Assembly (NCBI RefSeq): GCF_016863655.1
Contig: NZ_BOPH01000069.1
Coordinates: 1-64,000 of the forward strand
Source of the DNA: Virgisporangium ochraceum
GTDB lineage: Bacteria; Actinomycetota; Actinomycetes; Mycobacteriales; Micromonosporaceae
Length of the DNA stretch: 64,000 nt
Reading direction: 5' to 3'
The notes beneath the pieces were generated by a model. It ran no database searches. It was not told the origin of the DNA and saw only the letters and a list, made by a program, of their open reading frames with translations. Every line of letters starts with the position of its first letter. Within the stretch, counting starts at the first letter, position 1. The translations under genes were made by a program, and so were the position numbers. Below are positions 34,004 through 44,490 of this stretch, piece after piece.

Positions 34004-34462
34004 ATGGGCAGTCGCCAGTACGCGACCTTCGAGGTCGACGACCAGCTCTTCGGGGTGCCGGTCGCCATCGTCCAGGAGGTCCTCAGCTTCGACGAGTACA
34101 CCCCGGTGCCGTTGGCGCCGCAGGCGGTCGGCGGGCTGTTCAACCTGCGCGGCCAGGTGATCGCGGCGGTCGACCTGCGGGTGCAGCTCGGCGGCCCGCC
34201 GCGCGACCGGGACGGGCCCGCGATGAACGTGATCGTGCGCCAGGACGACGAGTCGGTGAGCCTGCTGGTCGACCGGATCGGCGAGGTCGTGCAGCTCGAC
34301 GACGACGCGTTCGAGCCGCCGCCGGACACGCTGCACGGCCCGACCCGCGAGCTCATCAACGGCGCGTTCAAGCTCGACGGCCGGCTGATGCTGGCGCTGG
34401 ACACGGCCCGGGCGACCGACACCGGGTCCGGCGCGGAAGCGGCCGAACTTCACTCTTCGTGA
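34004..34462 (+). CDS. cheW: Coupling protein CheW
   Basis: 152 aa, a single CheW/SH3-like domain (YATFEVDDQLFGVPVAIVQEVL, FNLRGQVIAAVDLR). Links chemoreceptors to CheA. Directly downstream of cheA and surely co-transcribed. Confidence 0.95.
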   Translation: MGSRQYATFEVDDQLFGVPVAIVQEVLSFDEYTPVPLAPQAVGGLFNLRGQVIAAVDLRVQLGGPPRDRDGPAMNVIVRQDDESVSLLVDRIGEVVQLDDDAFEPPPDTLHGPTRELINGAFKLDGRLMLALDTARATDTGSGAEAAELHSS

Positions 34463-34573
34463 TCGTCGGGCAGCGCACGGCACCGGTCATACCCGCGTTG
34501 ATCTCGGCGTTGTCATCCGACCGGCCAACTTGTCGGTAGCGGAGAGTAGTCGCAGACCCGTTCGGTGGATTGT

Positions 34574-34591
34574 CGGTTGCAACCCGGTTGC
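34574..34591 (-). promoter_or_regulatory. Direct repeat resembling a TcrA box
   Basis: CGGTTGC-AACC-CGGTTGC, two 7-mers 11 bp apart. On the - strand it reads GCAACCG-N4-GCAACCG, matching the binding-site pattern I recall for the Actinoplanes missouriensis sporulation regulator TcrA. It lies only 15 bp before GTG 34607, unusually close for an activator. Confidence 0.4.
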
Positions 34592-34606
34592 TGAAGACTG
34601 TGCGTT

Positions 34607-35614
34607 GTGTACAGCCTGGTGAGTGCCCCCGTACTGGGATTCGACCTGACCCGCCTCGACGGAGGGGCGGCAGCGGCCGACGTGCTGCTGCGCGCCCTCA
34701 CGGTGACCGCGGACGACCTGCCCGCGATCGCCGCCGCCCAACCCGACGAGTGGAGCCGCGTGGGCCACTGGCTCGACGTCGACTCCGCCGCCCGCACCCG
34801 TCGTCGCGTGTCGGCAACGGCGACGAGTGCTACCTCGGCCTCGGGCCCGGCGTCGCCTGGACTGAGGAGCGCAGAGAGCGAAGCGACCGGAGCGACGAGG
34901 GAAGGCGACGCCTCCCAGGGCCCGAGGCCCGCGCGAGCGGAGGCGAGCGCCGATCTTGCAGCCACGTTGGCCGCCCTCGAGCGGGCGCCGATCGGCACCG
35001 TCGACGGTCTGACCCACCTCGTGCGGCACGACATCTTCGACTGGACCTGGCGCCGGCACCCCGGCGGCCTGTCGCAGATCAAGCCGGCCGACAAGGCCGC
35101 CGCCGTCGTGTGCGACGCCGCCGCGGCCGCCTACCTCTGGGAGATGCTGCCCGACGCCACCCGCCGCGAGCTCACCGCGCCGTGGCTCACCGCGATCAGC
35201 GGCCTTCCGCAGCGCGCCGTCGACCTGGGCCCCCAGGCCACCGCCGTCGACGCGTTGGTCGAGCGGGTCGCCGGCATGTCGCCGCAGCTGGTCCGCAAGC
35301 TCGGCGCCGCGTCGGGCAAGGCCCGCCCGGCGCTGGCCGACTGGGCGCAGGCCGTGCACTCCGCGTCGTGGTCGGTCTTCGTGGCCGGACGCGTGCGCGC
35401 GTCGGCGGCCGCGCAGCTGATGCTGGTGCAGGCGGTCGAGAACGCGGGCGTGCCGGTGGCCGACCGGGCCAGCGGCGTGTGGAACCTCCTCAGCGGCGCG
35501 GTGCAGGCGCTCGTCGTGCGCGACGTGCTCGACGGCCCGACGCTCTACCGGCTGCTCGACCCGGTGGTCTCCGTGCTCGGCCCGGTGGTCGTTCCGCGCC
35601 GCCCCGTGGACTGA
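34607..35614 (+). CDS. Unknown protein within the chemotaxis cluster, with palindromic insertion
   Basis: 335 aa from GTG 34607 (GTG 34619 possible). Mostly helical and Ala-rich, no membrane segment or signal, no family recognised. Residues about 65-118 are a low-complexity Ser/Ala/Glu/Arg stretch encoded by an inverted-repeat element and clearly foreign to the rest; the ordered C-terminal 220 residues contain APIGTVDGLTHLVRHDIFDW and WNLLSGAVQALVVRDVL. Position between cheW and cheB, and TcrA-box-like repeats upstream, suggest a motility or sporulation link. Confidence 0.55.
   Translation: MYSLVSAPVLGFDLTRLDGGAAAADVLLRALTVTADDLPAIAAAQPDEWSRVGHWLDVDSAARTRRRVSATATSATSASGPASPGLRSAESEATGATREGDASQGPRPARAEASADLAATLAALERAPIGTVDGLTHLVRHDIFDWTWRRHPGGLSQIKPADKAAAVVCDAAAAAYLWEMLPDATRRELTAPWLTAISGLPQRAVDLGPQATAVDALVERVAGMSPQLVRKLGAASGKARPALADWAQAVHSASWSVFVAGRVRASAAAQLMLVQAVENAGVPVADRASGVWNLLSGAVQALVVRDVLDGPTLYRLLDPVVSVLGPVVVPRRPVD
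34839..34961. repeat. Palindromic element inserted in frame in the 34607 gene
   Basis: Arms 34839-34858 and 34903-34927 are complementary in two 10-bp blocks (CCTCGGGCCC and GGCGTCGCCT), with 5 extra bases on the right. The loop is rich in GAGCGA/AGCGAC units. It is followed by CGCCGATCTTGCAG (34948-34961), identical to 14 bases of the palindrome at 39666-39687 on the other strand. The element keeps the frame open. Confidence 0.65.
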
Positions 35615-35660
35615 CAGCCCCGCGGGCTGACAGTGGGTTACAAACTGATCGCGGAGAGTT

Positions 35661-35689
35661 CTCAAGCGGTAGGTATCGGGCGCCGATAA
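35661..35689 (+). promoter_or_regulatory. Sigma-28-type promoter of cheB
   Basis: CTCAA (35661-35665), 16-nt spacer, perfect -10 GCCGATAA (35682-35689), 55 bp before the cheB start. The best -10 of the set together with that of flbD. Confidence 0.75.
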
Positions 35690-35743
35690 GAGGTCGGGAC
35701 CTGACAGCGGCTCCGCGCTGTCCCCGTCACTGGAGGCGCGCGC

Positions 35744-36997
35744 GTGATCTCGGTGCTGGTCGTGGACGACTCGGTCGTCGTCCGTCGCCTGATCACCGAT
35801 GCCCTCGCGGATGATCCGAAGATCAATGTGGTGGGCACCGCCCCGAACGGGAAGGTCGCCCTCCAGAAGATCGAACAACTGAAACCGGACCTGGTCACGC
35901 TCGACATCGAGATGCCGGTCATGGACGGTTTGACGACGCTGCGGGAGCTTCGGAAGAAACACCGGGCACTCCCGGTGATCATGTTCAGCACGCTGACGGC
36001 CAACGGCGCCGCGGCGACCCTGGACGCTCTCTCCGCGGGCGCCAGCGACTACGTGACCAAGCCGGCGAACGTCGGCAGCGTCAGTGAATCCATCCGGAGC
36101 GTGCGCGAGCAGCTCATCCCGCGCATCCACGCGCTCACGGGCCGGCGGTCGGGCCCACCGGGACCACCCGGTGGCGGACCCGGCCGGCCGCCACCCGGAG
36201 CACCGCCGCGGGCACCGGCCTACCCGTCCCGGCCGGGTCCCGCCGCGGTGCGAACGCCCCCGCCGGGTGCGCCGGCCGGCGCTCCCGTGCGTCCCGGAGC
36301 ACTGAACCGACCGCCCGCCAGCGTGACGGCCGCGACCGGCCCGGCCACGGCGGGCCCGGGCCGCCCCGCCGCCGCACCGCGCGGCGGCGGCAAGATCGAG
36401 GTGCTCGCCGTCGGCTGCTCCACCGGCGGACCCGACGCGCTGACCCGCGTGATGAGCCGGCTGCCCGGCAGCTTCCCGGTGCCGGTCGTCGTCGTGCAGC
36501 ACATGCCGCCGGTGTTCACGAAGATGTTCGCCGAACGGCTCGACCGCAACTGCCCGCTGACCGTCGTGGAAGCCACCGGCGACATGCCGCTGGAAGCCGG
36601 AACGGTCTACATCGCACCGGGCGACTTCCACATGGAGATCCAGCGGCAGGGCACGGTGGTCGCCACGAAGTTGCACACCGGCCCGCCGGAGAACTTCTGC
36701 CGCCCCGCCGTCGACGTGCTCTTCCGGTCGGTGAACCGGGTCTACGGCAAGAGCACGCTCGCGGTGATCCTCACCGGCATGGGACACGACGGCCGCGAAG
36801 GCTGCTCCCACCTCGCCCGCTCGGGTGCGGAGATCGTGGCCCAGGACGAGGCGACCTCCGTGGTGTGGGGAATGCCGGGCGCGGTGACCAACGCCGGTCT
36901 CGCATCGGTCGTCCTGCCCCTCGACGACATCAGCAACCACGTCATGACCCGCGTCAACGGCGGACGCACCGCCAGGTCCATGGAGGTGATCCGATGA
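35744..36997 (+). CDS. cheB: Chemotaxis methylesterase CheB
   Basis: 417 aa from GTG 35744 (SD TGGAGG). Receiver domain with the acceptor Asp in LDIEMPVMDG, an unusually long Pro/Gly/Ala-rich linker (about 135-210), and a C-terminal methylesterase with the catalytic triad motifs GCSTGGP, VQHMP and LTGMGHDG. Removes receptor methyl esters; activated by CheA phosphorylation. Overlaps cheR by 4 nt. Confidence 0.96.
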   Translation: MISVLVVDDSVVVRRLITDALADDPKINVVGTAPNGKVALQKIEQLKPDLVTLDIEMPVMDGLTTLRELRKKHRALPVIMFSTLTANGAAATLDALSAGASDYVTKPANVGSVSESIRSVREQLIPRIHALTGRRSGPPGPPGGGPGRPPPGAPPRAPAYPSRPGPAAVRTPPPGAPAGAPVRPGALNRPPASVTAATGPATAGPGRPAAAPRGGGKIEVLAVGCSTGGPDALTRVMSRLPGSFPVPVVVVQHMPPVFTKMFAERLDRNCPLTVVEATGDMPLEAGTVYIAPGDFHMEIQRQGTVVATKLHTGPPENFCRPAVDVLFRSVNRVYGKSTLAVILTGMGHDGREGCSHLARSGAEIVAQDEATSVVWGMPGAVTNAGLASVVLPLDDISNHVMTRVNGGRTARSMEVIR

Positions 36998-37857
36998 CGC
37001 TCAGCGCGAGCGAGTTCGCGTACGTGAGCCAACTCGTGCGCCGCGAGGCGGCGATCGTGCTCGAACCCGGGAAGGAGTACCTGGTCGAGGCGCGACTGAC
37101 GCCGGTGGCCCGCCAGTGCGGTGCCGCCACGGTGTCGGAGTTCGTGATGCGCGCCCAGCAGAAGCTCGATCCCGAGACGCAGCGCCGCATCATCGACGCC
37201 CTCACCACCAACGAGACCTCGTTCTTCCGTGACGGCGAACCGTTCGCGGCCATGACGAACCTCGTGCTGCCGGAGCTGATCTCGAACCGGTCGGCCACCC
37301 GCCAGGTACGGATCTGGTCGGCCGCGTGCTCCAGCGGCCAGGAGGCGTACACCCTCGCCATGCAGATGGAGGACAACCTCCCCGGCGGCTGGACCTACGA
37401 GATCGTCGGCACCGACATCTCCACCGAGGTGCTCGCCAAGGCCGAGGCCGGCAAGTTCAGCCAGCTCGAGGTCAACCGCGGGCTGCCGGCGACCTCGCTG
37501 GTCAAGCATTTCGAGCGGGTCGGCGCGCACTGGCAGGTGTCGCAGAAGATCCGCCGCAACGTGTCGTTCAAGCGGCTCAACCTGGCGTCGTCGTTTCCGC
37601 CGATGCCGCACTTCGATGTGATCTTCATCCGCAATGTACTGATCTACTTCGACGTCGCAACCAAGCGGGCCGTACTCAACCGGGTGCGGGCACTGCTGAA
37701 GCCGGACGGCTGGCTGTTCCTCGGCTCCGCCGAGACGACGATCGGAATCGATGAGCAGTTCGACCGTGTGGTGACCGGACGCACCTCGGCCTATCGCCTG
37801 CGTTCCGCCGCCGCCAAATCTGCACCAACGCCGCTCGGCGTGGCAGGAAAGAGGTGA
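36994..37857 (+). CDS. cheR: Chemoreceptor methyltransferase CheR
   Basis: 287 aa from ATG 36994 (SD TGGAGGTG). N-terminal CheR helical domain (LVRREAAIVLEPGKEYLVEAR), the TNETSFFRD loop, and an SAM-binding domain (IWSAACSSGQEAYTLAM, FDVIFIRNVLIYFD). Methylates Glu residues of chemoreceptors. Translationally coupled to cheB. Confidence 0.96.
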   Translation: MTLSASEFAYVSQLVRREAAIVLEPGKEYLVEARLTPVARQCGAATVSEFVMRAQQKLDPETQRRIIDALTTNETSFFRDGEPFAAMTNLVLPELISNRSATRQVRIWSAACSSGQEAYTLAMQMEDNLPGGWTYEIVGTDISTEVLAKAEAGKFSQLEVNRGLPATSLVKHFERVGAHWQVSQKIRRNVSFKRLNLASSFPPMPHFDVIFIRNVLIYFDVATKRAVLNRVRALLKPDGWLFLGSAETTIGIDEQFDRVVTGRTSAYRLRSAAAKSAPTPLGVAGKR

Positions 37858-37861
37858 CGCT

Positions 37862-38248
37862 ATGCAGGCAATGGTGATCGACGACTCACGTGCGATGCGG
37901 CTGATCCTGGCCCGCATCGCCGGCCAGTTGGGATTCGACGTCATCCAGGCGGGTAACGGCCGCGAGGCCCTCGACAGGCTCGAGGAGCTCGACGAGACCC
38001 CCGAGCTGGCGCTCGTCGACTGGAACATGCCGGAGATGAACGGACTGGAGTTCATCCTCGCGGTTCGCAAAGAGCCGAAGTACAAGTCGATGACGCTGAT
38101 GATGGTGACCACCGAGAGCGAGCAGGGCCAGATTGTCCGGGCGCTCGCCGCCGGCGCGCACGAATACGTGATCAAGCCGTTCACCCCGGACGCCATCGTC
38201 GAGAAACTCGCGTTGCTGGGTCTGGTGAGAAATGGGGTTTCGGCATGA
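37862..38248 (+). CDS. cheY: CheY-type response regulator 1
   Basis: 128 aa, single receiver domain: DDSRAMR acidic pair, phospho-Asp in LALVDWNMPEMNG, the Thr pair in MVTTE, and Lys in YVIKPFTP. Follows cheR by 4 nt and overlaps cheX (ATGA). Candidate motor-binding output of the pathway; a second CheY is encoded downstream. Confidence 0.93.
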   Translation: MQAMVIDDSRAMRLILARIAGQLGFDVIQAGNGREALDRLEELDETPELALVDWNMPEMNGLEFILAVRKEPKYKSMTLMMVTTESEQGQIVRALAAGAHEYVIKPFTPDAIVEKLALLGLVRNGVSA

Positions 38249-38724
38249 CCACCCACGAGATGCCGCAGGAGTCCGACCTGTGGGCGATCACCGAGATGAT
38301 CTGGGCGTCCTACCTGGACCCCTTGGGTGAGAACCCGCTCATGGCCGGTCCGGCCCCGGCGAACGCCGACGACGTGCACGGCTCCGTGTCGGTCACCGGC
38401 GCCTGGGACGGCCAGGTCGTGGTCACCTTCTCGCAGGTCGCCGCCCAGCGGGCGACCGCGGCCCTGCTCGGTCTGGAGACCGACGAGGTCAGCGCCCCCG
38501 ACGTCATGGACGCGGTGGGCGAGCTGGTCAACATCATCGGCGGAAGCGTGAAGAGCCTCATGCCGCAGCCGACCGTCCTGTCCCTGCCGTCGGTGCGCAC
38601 CGGGCCGGCGGTGGACCTGCCCGGCACCGAGATGCTGCGCCTGACCGGCACCTGGATGGACGAGCCGGTGACCATCGCCGTGCTGGAGAGCGCGGACGCC
38701 TACGTAGGGGGGAGTGCCCGATGA
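38245..38724 (+). CDS. cheX: CheX-like CheY-P phosphatase
   Basis: 159 aa. The CheC/CheX/FliY phosphatase signature D-x3-E-x2-N is seen as DAVGELVN, followed by IIGGSVKS and a Pro at PQP. Expected to dephosphorylate CheY-P. It is flanked by two cheY genes with 4-nt overlaps on both sides, so phosphatase and regulators are produced together. Confidence 0.88.
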   Translation: MTTHEMPQESDLWAITEMIWASYLDPLGENPLMAGPAPANADDVHGSVSVTGAWDGQVVVTFSQVAAQRATAALLGLETDEVSAPDVMDAVGELVNIIGGSVKSLMPQPTVLSLPSVRTGPAVDLPGTEMLRLTGTWMDEPVTIAVLESADAYVGGSAR

Positions 38725-39083
38725 AGATCCTGATCGCGGACGACAGCCGGGTGATGCGGCAGATCGTCACGCGGACGCTGCGCCAGGCCGGCTACGAGGG
38801 CCACGACCTCGTCGAGGCCGAGAACGGCAAGGAGCTCTACGACACCGCGATGGCGCAGAAGCCCGACCTGGTGCTCTCCGACTGGAACATGCCGGAGATG
38901 AACGGCCTGGAGGCGCTCAAGGCCGTCCGGGCGGGCGGGCTCACGATGCCGTTCGGCTTCGTGACCACCGAGGGCACGCCCGAGATGCGCAAGATGGCCG
39001 AGGACGCCGGCGCACTTTTCCTGATCACGAAGCCGTTCACGGCTGAGAGTTTCAAGGAAATGTTGGACCCCATTTTGGGATGA
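38721..39083 (+). CDS. cheY: CheY-type response regulator 2
   Basis: 120 aa, single receiver: ADDSRVMRQIV, phospho-Asp in LVLSDWNMPEMNG, VTTEGTP, ITKPFT. Distinct from the first CheY (extra residues in the acidic loop). It may serve as the motor output or as a phosphate sink. Confidence 0.93.
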   Translation: MKILIADDSRVMRQIVTRTLRQAGYEGHDLVEAENGKELYDTAMAQKPDLVLSDWNMPEMNGLEALKAVRAGGLTMPFGFVTTEGTPEMRKMAEDAGALFLITKPFTAESFKEMLDPILG

Positions 39084-39091
39084 TATGAGGC

Positions 39092-39580
39092 ATGCCGCGC
39101 GAATTGCCCGTTCCTAAGAACGTCAAGGACCTGTTCGACGAGCTTCTCGGTCGGCCCGTCACCGTCGGGCCGACCGATCCCATGCGCGCCCCGGATCTCC
39201 ATGCCAAGCCTTTGAGCTGCCTCTACGTCGACGACTCGCTGACCCTACGGGCGATCATCGCGATGGACCTGAAGCTCGCCGCCTACTCGGGCGCCGCGCT
39301 GGGCCTGGTGCCCGCGACGGCCGCCGAAGCGAGCATCGAGGAGCAGGAACTCAGCGAGACCATCTCGGAGAACGTCGCGGAGGTCTGCAACATCATGAGC
39401 TCGATGCTGAACCACGAGGGGGAGGCGCGGGTGAAGGTGCACCAGACGTACCTGCCCGGCCAGATGCCCCCGGCGGACGCGATCGGCTACATGTTGGCGT
39501 TCGGCCGCCGCCTGGACCTGATGATCGACGTCCAGGGCTATGGCGCCGGCAAGATCTGGATCACGCTGGCAAAGAACTGA
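39092..39580 (+). CDS. CheC/CheX-like protein, possible second phosphatase
   Basis: 162 aa. Contains ENVAEVCNIMSSMLN, an E-x3-E-x2-N variant of the CheC/CheX phosphatase helix, and a beta-strand pattern like CheX. Conserved Pro-rich start PRELPVPKNVKDLFDELLGR. Last gene of the chemotaxis run, 8 nt after cheY2. It may be a catalytically altered CheX acting on CheY or a motor-associated protein. Confidence 0.6.
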   Translation: MPRELPVPKNVKDLFDELLGRPVTVGPTDPMRAPDLHAKPLSCLYVDDSLTLRAIIAMDLKLAAYSGAALGLVPATAAEASIEEQELSETISENVAEVCNIMSSMLNHEGEARVKVHQTYLPGQMPPADAIGYMLAFGRRLDLMIDVQGYGAGKIWITLAKN

Positions 39581-39610
39581 CACGCTCCCGCGCGCGCACC
39601 CCACCCCGTG

Positions 39611-39687
39611 CGCCGATCTCGCACTTGTGGCCGCCCTTTCCTGGGATATTGCCCGGTTTGGGGAGGGCCACAACTGCAAGATCGGCG
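39611..39687. terminator. Long palindrome between the convergent chemotaxis and flagellar units
   Basis: Arms 39611-39632 and 39666-39687 match at 20 of 22 positions, with a 33-nt partly paired loop. The left arm begins CGCCGATCTCGCAC. It abuts the stop of the - strand gene and lies 30 nt after the + strand stop, so it can serve as a bidirectional terminator; the arm sequence is shared with other palindromes here. Confidence 0.75.
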
Positions 39688-39688
39688 G

Positions 39689-39947
39689 CTACGAGCGCAC
39701 CGGCGGATCGCCCTCGATCGGTTGATCGGGCTGGCGGTCCGTCCTGCGTCGCAGCATGTTCGTGATGAGCGGCTCCGGCCCCGACCCGTAGTCGCGGGTC
39801 AGGGCGCGGAGAATCGCCAGCAGGATGGCCGCGACCGGTACACAGATCAGGTACCGCAGCGCCGCGTCACCGATGGGGGTCTCGCCCTTCAGCATGCTCA
39901 GGATCGCCGGGCTCGCCATGAGCGCGGCGACCGTCAGCACGAGCGGG

Positions 39948-39958
<11 letters not shown>
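39689..39958 (-). CDS. Small two-helix membrane protein at the end of the flhA unit
   Basis: 89 aa from GTG 39958 with SD GAGGAG just upstream; the longer frame to 40054 is an overlap with the flhF-like gene. Two hydrophobic segments (about 3-18 and 33-52) and a charged tail. Overlaps the flhF-like gene by 11 nt, so it is co-expressed. No family recognised. Confidence 0.6.
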
Positions 39959-42297
<2,339 letters not shown>

Positions 42298-42320
<23 letters not shown>

Positions 42321-44361
42321 CGCTTACCACCCCAACAGTTTCGATCCGGAATGTGCATTTCGCGATCTCGGCGTACGACAAGATCGGTAGCCGGGGGACA
42401 GCCACGGCCGTAAGGCGCCGCAGCGGCATACGCAGTTGCGGCGAGACCACGACGACGGGCGTCGTGCCCTGCTGCTCGGCCGCTTCGAGCAACCGGTTCA
42501 TGTCGCCGATGAGCGACTCGGCCCGGTGCGGGTCCACCAGGAGCTGAAGGCCGGCGTCGGTGGGACGCAACGACTCCAGCAGCGACTGCTCCAGCCGCGG
42601 CTCCAGCGTGATCGCATACAGCGTCCCGTCGCTGAGGTGCCGGGCCGCGATCGCCGGGCCCAGCGCGACACGGGCCGCCTCGAGAAGGCTGTCGTGGTCG
42701 GTGGTCACCTTGGCGACCAGGGACAGCGACTCGAAGATCCGCACCAGGTCGCGGATCGACACGCCCTCCTCGAGCAGGCCCGCCAGCACGCGCTGGACCT
42801 GTCCCAGGGAAAGCAGAGCCGGTGTCAGTTCCTCCACCACTACAGGATGCGTGCGTTTAACCACTTCTGTGAGGCTTCGTACATCTTCGCGACCGAGTAG
42901 ACGCGAAGCGTTGGCACGCACGACTTCTGCGAGGTGCGTGATGATCACTGAGGCGCGGTCGACCACCGTGGCGCCACTCAGCTCGGCCTGGTGCCGCAGC
43001 TCGGCGGGCACCCACTTGCCGGGCAGTCCGAACACCGGTTCGACACCGGCGCGGCCGGGCAGGAAGTCCAGCCCCTCGCCGATCGCCAGCACCGTGCCGG
43101 GCGGCGCCTGGCCGGTCGCCACCTCGACGCCCGAGATGCGGATCGAGTACGTCGACATCTCCAGCGTCAGGTCGTCGCGGGTGCGCACCGGGGGCATGAG
43201 GATGCCCAGTTCCAGCGCCACCTTGCGGCGTAGGGCGCGCACGCGGTCGAGCAGGTCGCCGCCGCTGGTGTCCACGAGATCGACGAGGTCGGGCGCGAGA
43301 GCGAGCTCCAGCGGGTCCACCCGCATTTCGCCCATGAGCGCCTCGGGGGAGTCCGGCGGCGGCAGGTCCGGTTGGACCTCCTCCTCCGCGGTCTCCATCG
43401 CCGCGATGTCCGCCGCCTTCGGCAGGCGCTGGGCGAGGAGCAGCACCGCGCCGCCGACGACGAGGAACGGCAACTTCGGCAGGCCGGGAATGAGGCACAG
43501 GGCCAGCGCGGCGCCGCCACCGATCTGCATCGCCAGCCGCTGCCGGGCGAACTGCGACACGACCGTGGTGCCCAGGTCGCCCTCGCCGGCGGCGCGCGTG
43601 ACCATGAGACCGGTCGCGACCGACAGCAGCAGCGCGGGGATCTGCGACACGAGGCCGTCGCCGATGGACAGGAGACTGTAGGTCTCCACGGCGTCCATCG
43701 CGTCCATGCCCTTCTGGAGCATGCCGACCGCGAACCCGCCGATCAGGTTGATCAGCGTGATGATGATCGCGGCGATCGCGTCGCCCTTGACGAACTTCGA
43801 GGCACCGTCCATGGAGCCGTAGAAGTCGGCCTCGGCGGCCACCTCCTCGCGGCGTCTGCGGGCGGTGTTCTCGTCGATGAGACCGGCGTTCAGGTCGGCG
43901 TCGATCGCCATCTGCTTACCGGGCATCGCGTCGAGGGTGAAGCGGGCGCCGACCTCGGCGACGCGCTCCGCGCCCTTGGTGATCACGATGAACTGGATGA
44001 TGACCAGGATCGTGAAGATCACGAGACCGACGATGAGCGACCCGCCGACCACGAAGTGGCCGAAGGCCTCGATGACGTCGCCGGCGAAGCCGTCGAGCAG
44101 GACGAGCCGGGTGGCGCTGATGTTGAGCGCGAGCCGGAACAGCGTGGCGACCAGCAGGATCGCGGGGAACGAGGAGAACTCCAGCGGCCGGTTGACGAAC
44201 ATCGCGACGAGCACGATGAGCATGGCCGCGGTGATGTTCAGCGCGATGAGGATGTCGATGAGCAGCGTCGGCAGCGGCACGACCATCATGACGATGATCA
44301 GCACCACACCTATCGGCACGACAAAGCGGCCGATCCGACCAGCTCCCACGCGCACCCCCAC
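42298..44361 (-). CDS. flhA: Flagellar export gate protein FlhA
   Basis: 687 aa from GTG 44361. N-terminal half with about eight membrane helices and the conserved FHIPEP-type cytosolic loop (EVGARFTLDAMPGKQMAIDADLNAGLI), C-terminal cytosolic chaperone-binding half. Forms the nonameric gate ring of the type III export apparatus. It is separated from flhB by an oppositely oriented EAL-HDOD gene and has its own promoter. Confidence 0.97.
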
Positions 44362-44407
44362 CTAGGTCGGCGCCGAGCAGATGTCAGGCACCGTGTCAAT
44401 TCGGAGC

Positions 44408-44442
44408 GCCGTCCTGGCAGAGAAATTTCGCCGTCCTGGCAG
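44408..44442. repeat. Two 13-bp direct repeats in the flhA leader
   Basis: GCCGTCCTGGCAG at 44408-44420 and 44430-44442, 22 bp apart (about two helical turns). They lie directly after the flhA start-site region and upstream of the divergent EAL-HDOD gene, a layout suited to a protein binding both copies on one DNA face. Confidence 0.6.
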
Positions 44443-44447
44443 TCGTC

Positions 44448-44475
44448 CGATCGGCCACTCCTGCGCAGGGTTGAG
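44448..44475 (-). promoter_or_regulatory. Sigma-28-type promoter of flhA
   Basis: On the - strand CTCAA (44475-44471), 15-nt spacer, GCCGATCG (44455-44448). The leader to GTG 44361 would be about 80 nt and contains the 13-bp direct repeats. Confidence 0.75.
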
Positions 44476-44490
44476 CTTTTTCTTCACTCA

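Noticed and set aside
31502..34483. 993-residue open frame opposite cheA/cheW
   Set aside because: Antisense of well-conserved chemotaxis genes, with no recognisable family.
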